Source: Lachnospiraceae bacterium UBA3310
Lineage (GTDB): Bacteria; Bacillota; Clostridia; Lachnospirales; Lachnospiraceae
Length of the DNA stretch: 44,151 nucleotides
Assembly: GCA_002361355.1 (NCBI GenBank)
Contig: DESQ01000003.1
Span: 42,785 to 86,935, forward strand
Direction: 5' to 3'
The translations under genes and the position numbers were made by a program. Positions 40,244 to 44,151 of the stretch are shown in pieces; positions within the stretch are counted from its first letter, which is position 1, and the number at the start of each line of letters is the position of its first letter. Below the pieces are notes generated by a model. That model searched no databases, had not been told where the DNA came from, and saw nothing but the letters and a program-made list of their open reading frames with translations.

Positions 40244-40969
40244 TCACTTCCTTATGATTTTTCCGAGAAAGCTCTTTAACCGCTCGTTCTTCGGATGATC
40301 AAAAAAGGCATCCGGCGTACCCTCCTCCAGAATCTGTCCGTCCGCCATAAAAATCACACGGTCAGCCACCTGCCTTGCAAATCCCATCTCATGTGTCACC
40401 ACCACCATGGTGATATTCTCCTTCGCCAGCCTGATCATCACATCCAGCACCTCCTGAATCGTCTCCGGATCAAGCGCGGATGTGGGTTCGTCAAACAAAA
40501 TGATTTTTGTCTGCATACACAGCGCCCTCGCAATCGCGATTCTCTGCTGCTGTCCACCGGAGAGTGTGGTCGGGTAGACATGCGCCTTCTCCCGCAAACC
40601 TACCACATCCAGGTAATGATATGCCAGCTCCTCCGCTTCCTCCCTGCTCTTATGGTGGAGCTTTACGGGGGCCAACACCAGATTTTTAAGCACTGTCATA
40701 TGGGGATACAGATTAAACTGTTGGAACACCATGGAAGTGGTTTTTCTGACAAGCTGTATTTTGTTGTGAGATGTCATTTCCTCCCCGTCAATATATACAT
40801 GTCCGCTGCTAGGTGTCTCCAGGAAGTTCATACAACGAACTGTTGTGGATTTCCCGGAACCGGAAGGGCCGATAATCACCAGCTTTTCCCCCTCCTTTAC
40901 CTCCAGGTTTACATCCTTTAACACATGCAGATCTCCAAAATATTTGTTGACATTCTCCAGTTTAATCAT
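40244..40969 (-). CDS. Polar amino-acid ABC transporter ATP-binding protein (GlnQ type)
   Basis: 241 residues. Walker A GPSGSGKS (34-41), Q-loop VFQQFNLYPHMTVLKN, signature LSGGQQQR, Walker B ILFDEPTSALDPE and switch VVTHEMGFARQVADR. It is the motor for the two permeases further on. The ATG at 40969 follows GGGAGG. Its leader has a good promoter and two terminator-like hairpins, so expression is probably controlled before translation. The substrate cannot be told from the sequence. Confidence 0.95.
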   Translation of the reverse strand: MIKLENVNKYFGDLHVLKDVNLEVKEGEKLVIIGPSGSGKSTTVRCMNFLETPSSGHVYIDGEEMTSHNKIQLVRKTTSMVFQQFNLYPHMTVLKNLVLAPVKLHHKSREEAEELAYHYLDVVGLREKAHVYPTTLSGGQQQRIAIARALCMQTKIILFDEPTSALDPETIQEVLDVMIRLAKENITMVVVTHEMGFARQVADRVIFMADGQILEEGTPDAFFDHPKNERLKSFLGKIIRK

Positions 40970-40984
40970 AGGTTGCCTCCCATC

Positions 40985-41017
40985 AAAAAAAGCGTCCTCC
41001 GCCCCGCGGAATGACGC
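40985..41017 (-). terminator. Second of two tandem terminator-like hairpins in the ATPase leader
   Basis: Minus strand: GCGTC-TTCCGC pairs with GCGGAG-GACGC (one bulged A, one G-T pair) around GGG, then seven U (40991-40985). It ends only about 5 bases before the ribosome site of the ATPase gene. Confidence 0.7.
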
Positions 41018-41029
41018 CTTCGTCTCAGT

Positions 41030-41068
41030 AAAAAAGGCGTTTCTCCGGATACTTCCAAAGAAACGCCA
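41030..41068 (-). terminator. First of two tandem terminator-like hairpins in the ATPase leader
   Basis: Minus strand: GGCGTTT pairs with AAACGCC and, past one bulged A, CTTTGG with CCGGAG, around a 6-base loop, then six U. It begins about 40 bases after the predicted transcription start. Confidence 0.7.
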
Positions 41069-41075
41069 TTGTTTC

Positions 41076-41099
41076 GTATAATTGTATACACGTATAATT
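41076..41099. repeat. Direct repeat CGTATAAT in the ATPase leader
   Basis: CGTATAAT at 41076-41083 and 41092-41099, 16 bases apart, with the palindrome TGTATACA between them. It lies just after the predicted transcription start and may be an operator. Confidence 0.35.
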
Positions 41100-41115
41100 T
41101 ATTTATCTGTTACCC

Positions 41116-41144
41116 AGTATACTGTCACAAATGTCAAAAGTCAA
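41116..41144 (-). promoter_or_regulatory. Promoter of the amino-acid transporter operon
   Basis: Minus strand: TTGACT (41144-41139), 17-base spacer, TATACT (41121-41116). Expected start near 41,109, leaving a 140-base leader before the ATPase start codon. Confidence 0.7.
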
Positions 41145-41187
41145 TAGTTAAATTTAGTAAAAATAAATAAAATTTTATTATATAAGA

Positions 41188-41211
41188 AAAGGACGCTCCC
41201 GCGTCCTTTTC
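41188..41211 (-). terminator. Terminator of spoVG
   Basis: AAAAGGACGC and GCGTCCTTTT form a perfect 10-bp stem with a 4-base loop, 16 bases after the spoVG stop. The U-rich arm continues as CTTATATAA on the minus strand. Confidence 0.8.
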
Positions 41212-41227
41212 CTACTTTTATCCTATG

Positions 41228-41500
41228 CTACTCGGTGTTCGGCTCTAAAAGTGCCTTCTCATAGTTTTCCAGAATAATCTTCTGAATCCTATCCCGTGTT
41301 TCCGAATTGATCGGATGCGCAATATCGCGATACTCACCGTCCGACGCCTTCTTACTCGGCATAGCTATGAACAGGCCCTTTTCGCCTTCAATTACTTTAA
41401 TGTCATGAACTACGAATTCATCGTCAATCGTGATTGAGACGATTGCTTTCATCTTGCTGTCTTGAGTCATTTTGCGCACGCGGACATCAGTAATTCTCAT
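41228..41500 (-). CDS. spoVG: Septation/sporulation regulator SpoVG
   Basis: 90 residues from the ATG at 41500, eight bases after AAGGAGG. The product matches SpoVG throughout: MRITDVRVRK, MKAIVSITIDDEFVVHDIKV, GLFIAMPSKK and YRDIAHPINSETR. SpoVG is a small nucleic acid-binding protein that affects septation and sporulation. A 12-base palindrome (TATCATATGATA, 41515-41526) and a CCGGTA/TACCGG hairpin lie just before the ribosome site and could affect translation. The 211 bases between it and glgD hold no clear further signal. Confidence 0.97.
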   Translation of the reverse strand: MRITDVRVRKMTQDSKMKAIVSITIDDEFVVHDIKVIEGEKGLFIAMPSKKASDGEYRDIAHPINSETRDRIQKIILENYEKALLEPNTE

Positions 41501-41711
41501 GAAGCTCAGCCTCCTTATCATATGATACCGGTATGGATGCTACCGGGTTTCACAAGCTTTCTACACAAGTCATACCCATCAAGCCACGTAGCTTGTAATA
41601 AACATTTAACTAATTATGCCCCCTAATACAGACAACTTAAACTTTCTTGGCAATCACCCCTCGTCCTCCTAATACACATCCTGTATATCATAACATAAAC
41701 TTATCATGCGG

Positions 41712-42830
41712 TCAAAGGGAATATCTGTCGTTATGTTCTACCACAATTTCTATTCCATCTTCGCCCTTATGATAAGAGTTGGCACGAATCGTCCCCCTGC
41801 TCTCTACAATACAATTTTCTATGTGCGTATTGTCCCCGATATACACATCATTCAGAATGATGGAATTCTTGATGTAGCAGTTGCTTCCGATGTATGTCTC
41901 CTTAAAGATCACGGAGTCCTCTACCGTGCCGTTGACAATACAGCCGCTGGAAATCAGGCTGTTTTTAATCTTTGCACCTACATTATACTTTGCCGGAGGC
42001 AAATCGTCTACCTTAGAATAAATATCAGGATACTGCTTGAAGAAATAATTCCTGATCTCCGGCTTCAGGAAATCCATGTTTGTCCTGAAATAATCTTCTA
42101 CCGTAGCGATATTGCTCCAGTATTCCCTGAGTTTGTAACCGTAAATTCTCTTCTGGTTCTTGTAACGGATCAGAATATCCTTTACGAAATCGTAGCGGTC
42201 TTCCTCACGGCACTTCTCAATCATCTCAATCAGCAGACGCCTTCTGACTACATAGATACCGCAGGAGATGGTGTTTGACTTGGCAACCACAGGTTTCTCC
42301 TCGAACTCCTCGATGCGGCTGTCCTCATTCATCTTAAGGGTGCCAAAACGTTCCACATTAACGTCCGGTTCCATATCCTTGCAGACTATAGTAATATCGG
42401 CCTTCTTGTCTATGTGATACTCCAAAACCTTATTGTAATCCATCTTGTAGACACAATCACCGGAAACAATCACCACATAAGGCTCATGGCTGTTCTTTAA
42501 GAAAGACAGGTTCTGTGCAATCGCATCCGCCGTACCACGATACCATGCATTACTCTCCGCCGTCACCGCCGGCGTCTGTACAAACAGCCCTCCCTGCTTA
42601 CGTCCGAAATCCCACCACTTTGAGGAGCTCAAATGCTCGTTCAGACTGCCCGCATTATACTGCGTAAGCACGGCCACCTTATTGATATGGGAATTCGACA
42701 TGTTGCTGAGTGCAAAGTCGATACCCCTGTAGCTTCCGGCAATAGGCATCGCACAGACCGCACGCTTCTGGGTTAGCTGCTTAATCCTGTGATTATTACC
42801 ACCTGCTAAGATAATTCCGATTGCTCTCAC
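41712..42830 (-). CDS. glgD: Glucose-1-phosphate adenylyltransferase, GlgD subunit
   Basis: 372 residues, nucleotidyltransferase domain then a left-handed beta-helix (about 270-350). In place of the catalytic GGxGxRL loop it has AGGNNHRIKQLT, as in GlgD proteins, which are poorly active and tune the active GlgC partner. Other family parts are RGIDFALSNMSNS, VVIVSGDCVYKMDYN and GTIRANSYHKGEDG. Its start overlaps the glgC stop by four bases (ATGA), so the two subunits are made together. Confidence 0.95.
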   Translation of the reverse strand: MRAIGIILAGGNNHRIKQLTQKRAVCAMPIAGSYRGIDFALSNMSNSHINKVAVLTQYNAGSLNEHLSSSKWWDFGRKQGGLFVQTPAVTAESNAWYRGTADAIAQNLSFLKNSHEPYVVIVSGDCVYKMDYNKVLEYHIDKKADITIVCKDMEPDVNVERFGTLKMNEDSRIEEFEEKPVVAKSNTISCGIYVVRRRLLIEMIEKCREEDRYDFVKDILIRYKNQKRIYGYKLREYWSNIATVEDYFRTNMDFLKPEIRNYFFKQYPDIYSKVDDLPPAKYNVGAKIKNSLISSGCIVNGTVEDSVIFKETYIGSNCYIKNSIILNDVYIGDNTHIENCIVESRGTIRANSYHKGEDGIEIVVEHNDRYSL

Positions 42831-44101
42831 GATTTATCACCTGCCTTAATTAAAGTTTTGCCGCTGGGAAGATTTCCGTCTGTATAATCGTCCGGCGTCG
42901 TAATGCCAAAGATCACCGAATTCTTCCCCACTGTGATTCCCTTGGGAATCACACTTTTCTCGCCTATCGTCACAAGATCGTGGTCATAGATGCCGGGATC
43001 TGTCTCGTTGGGAACGGCCTCCCCGATACCCAGTTTGACATTATCCTCAATCTCTACGTTTTCCGCGACAATCGCTTTATAGAGCTCACAATTCTCCCCA
43101 ATGCATGTCTGATTCATAATAATAGAGTCCCGGACTACCGTGCCGGCTCCAATGGTAACGCCGCAACCGATTACGGAGTTGTAAACCTGTCCACTGATCT
43201 CACAGCCTTCTCCGATGATGCTCTTCTCCACCACACTGTCAGGTGACAGATACTGCGGCGGAAGAATTTCACTCTTCGTATAAATCTTCCAATACTCCTC
43301 GTAAAGATTAAATTCAGGCACGATGTCGATCAGCTCCATATTTGCCTCCCAGAAGGAGTGCAGCGTTCCCACATCCTTCCAGTACCCGTTAAACTCATAT
43401 GCATAGAGAGGTGCGCCTTTTTTATGGCAGTAAGGAATCAGATGTTTACCAAAGTCAAGTCCCGGCTGCTCCGAGTTTGCAAGAAGCGCTTCCTTGAGTG
43501 TCTTCCAGTTAAAGATGTAGATACCCATCGACGCCAGATTGCTGCGGGGATTCGCCGGTTTCTCCTCAAAGTCCGTAATCCTGCGGTTTTCGTCGGTAAT
43601 CATGATACCGAAACGCTTTGCCTCTTCCATCGGCACGGGCATAACCGCAATGGTCACCTCCGCCCCGTTCTGCTTATGGAAATCAAGCATTACCTCGTAA
43701 TCCATCTTATAAATATGGTCTCCGGAAAGAATCAATACATAATCAGGATCATAGGTCTCCATGTAGGCAATATTCTGGTATATTGCGTTCGCTGTACCGG
43801 TGTACCATTCACTGTTCGCGCTCTTCTCATAGGGGGGCAGAACCGTGACGCCGCCAATATTCCTGTCGAGATCCCAGGGAATGCCGATACCAATATGTGT
43901 ATTCAACCGAAGCGGCTGATACTGCGTGAGCACGCCAACCGTGTCAACGCCGGAATTAATACAATTACTCAGCGGAAAGTCTATGATCCTGTACTTGCTT
44001 CCAAAGGACACTGCAGGCTTGGCCACCTTTGATGTAAGCACCCCCAACCGACTTCCCTGACCGCCAGCCAACAGCATGGCAATCATCTCTTTCTTTACCA
44101 T
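42827..44101 (-). CDS. glgC: Glucose-1-phosphate adenylyltransferase, catalytic GlgC subunit
   Basis: 424 residues. It makes ADP-glucose for glycogen synthesis. Intact motifs: LLAGGQGSRLGVLT with the catalytic Arg, KPAVSFGSKYRIIDFPLSNC, WYTGTANAIYQN, LILSGDHIYKMDY and FEEKP; then the beta-helix with the hexapeptide repeats (about 290-400). The ATG at 44101 follows AGAGGTG. It is the first gene of the pair in this window; further glg genes, if any, lie beyond the edge. Confidence 0.97.
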   Translation of the reverse strand: MVKKEMIAMLLAGGQGSRLGVLTSKVAKPAVSFGSKYRIIDFPLSNCINSGVDTVGVLTQYQPLRLNTHIGIGIPWDLDRNIGGVTVLPPYEKSANSEWYTGTANAIYQNIAYMETYDPDYVLILSGDHIYKMDYEVMLDFHKQNGAEVTIAVMPVPMEEAKRFGIMITDENRRITDFEEKPANPRSNLASMGIYIFNWKTLKEALLANSEQPGLDFGKHLIPYCHKKGAPLYAYEFNGYWKDVGTLHSFWEANMELIDIVPEFNLYEEYWKIYTKSEILPPQYLSPDSVVEKSIIGEGCEISGQVYNSVIGCGVTIGAGTVVRDSIIMNQTCIGENCELYKAIVAENVEIEDNVKLGIGEAVPNETDPGIYDHDLVTIGEKSVIPKGITVGKNSVIFGITTPDDYTDGNLPSGKTLIKAGDKS

Positions 44102-44133
44102 TTTATCACCTCTTATTTTCTTATATATTTATA

Positions 44134-44150
44134 GGCGTTTGCGAAACGCC
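44134..44150. repeat. Palindrome upstream of glgC
   Basis: GGCGTTT-GCG-AAACGCC, a perfect 7-bp stem with a 3-base loop, at the window edge. On the minus strand it is followed by TATAAATATATAAG. It may be a terminator of an upstream gene or part of an interspersed palindrome. Confidence 0.4.
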
Positions 44151-44151
44151 A

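Noticed and set aside
40970..41110. T-box or known amino-acid riboswitch before the ATPase
   Set aside because: The leader before the first terminator is only about 40 bases and lacks a T-box bulge sequence or any lysine/glycine switch core that I recognise.
41501..41711. SigH promoter for spoVG
   Set aside because: spoVG is SigH-dependent in Bacillus, but no convincing AGGA...GAAT pair with correct spacing was found; weak SigA-like boxes were also not good enough to report.
1..44151. CRISPR arrays or cas genes
   Set aside because: No regularly spaced repeats of suitable length and no Cas-like product were seen.

Overview
The window looks like chromosomal DNA of a gut-type Lachnospiraceae (Clostridia, Firmicutes). 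The pth-mfd pair, spoVG, a paired glgC/glgD, a Pst/Pho operon with the response regulator and kinase at its end, and AGGAGG-type ribosome binding sites all fit that group. Every gene I accept is on the minus strand, so the biological reading direction runs from high to low coordinates.

Region 1 (1 to about 16,190) is part of a tailed-phage genome. Reading right to left it has an HTH protein, a PP-loop (PAPS-reductase-like) protein, a tRNA-like sequence, a radical SAM protein, a run of small unknown genes, a double OB-fold protein, an HUH replication initiator, VRR-NUC, ParA and a ParB-DUF3850 fusion, then an ArpU-like regulator and the HK97-type packaging and head block (HNH, TerS, TerL, portal, protease, start of the major capsid gene, cut by the window edge). 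A HUH Rep with a likely countertranscribed RNA plus ParAB is a plasmid-like toolkit, so this may be an integrated phage-plasmid or a hybrid. No integrase or attachment site lies in the window.

Region 2 (16,190 to 21,350) is a type I restriction-modification operon, hsdR-hsdM-hsdS, with its own promoter. hsdS is cut after about 90 codons exactly where the phage region begins.

Region 3 (21,390 to 32,280) is host core: pth-mfd, then pstS-pstC-pstA-pstB-phoU-phoB-phoR behind a Pho-box-like repeat. PstS has its two halves in swapped order.

Region 4 (32,283 to 41,145) is the most unusual host part. A polar amino-acid ABC transporter (ATPase, binding protein, two permeases) continues with almost no gaps into a cytidylate-kinase-like protein, a circularly permuted ATP-grasp, an alpha-E protein, a transglutaminase and two AstE/AspA-like proteins, the second with its catalytic residues replaced. 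The ATPase leader carries two tandem terminator-like hairpins. The binding-protein leader carries a structured element with an 8-bp pseudoknot. The binding-protein gene has an in-frame TAG just after its lipoprotein signal peptide. My inference is an import-linked pathway that makes or breaks an amide or peptide conjugate.

Region 5 (41,188 to 44,151) holds spoVG and the glycogen synthesis pair glgC-glgD.
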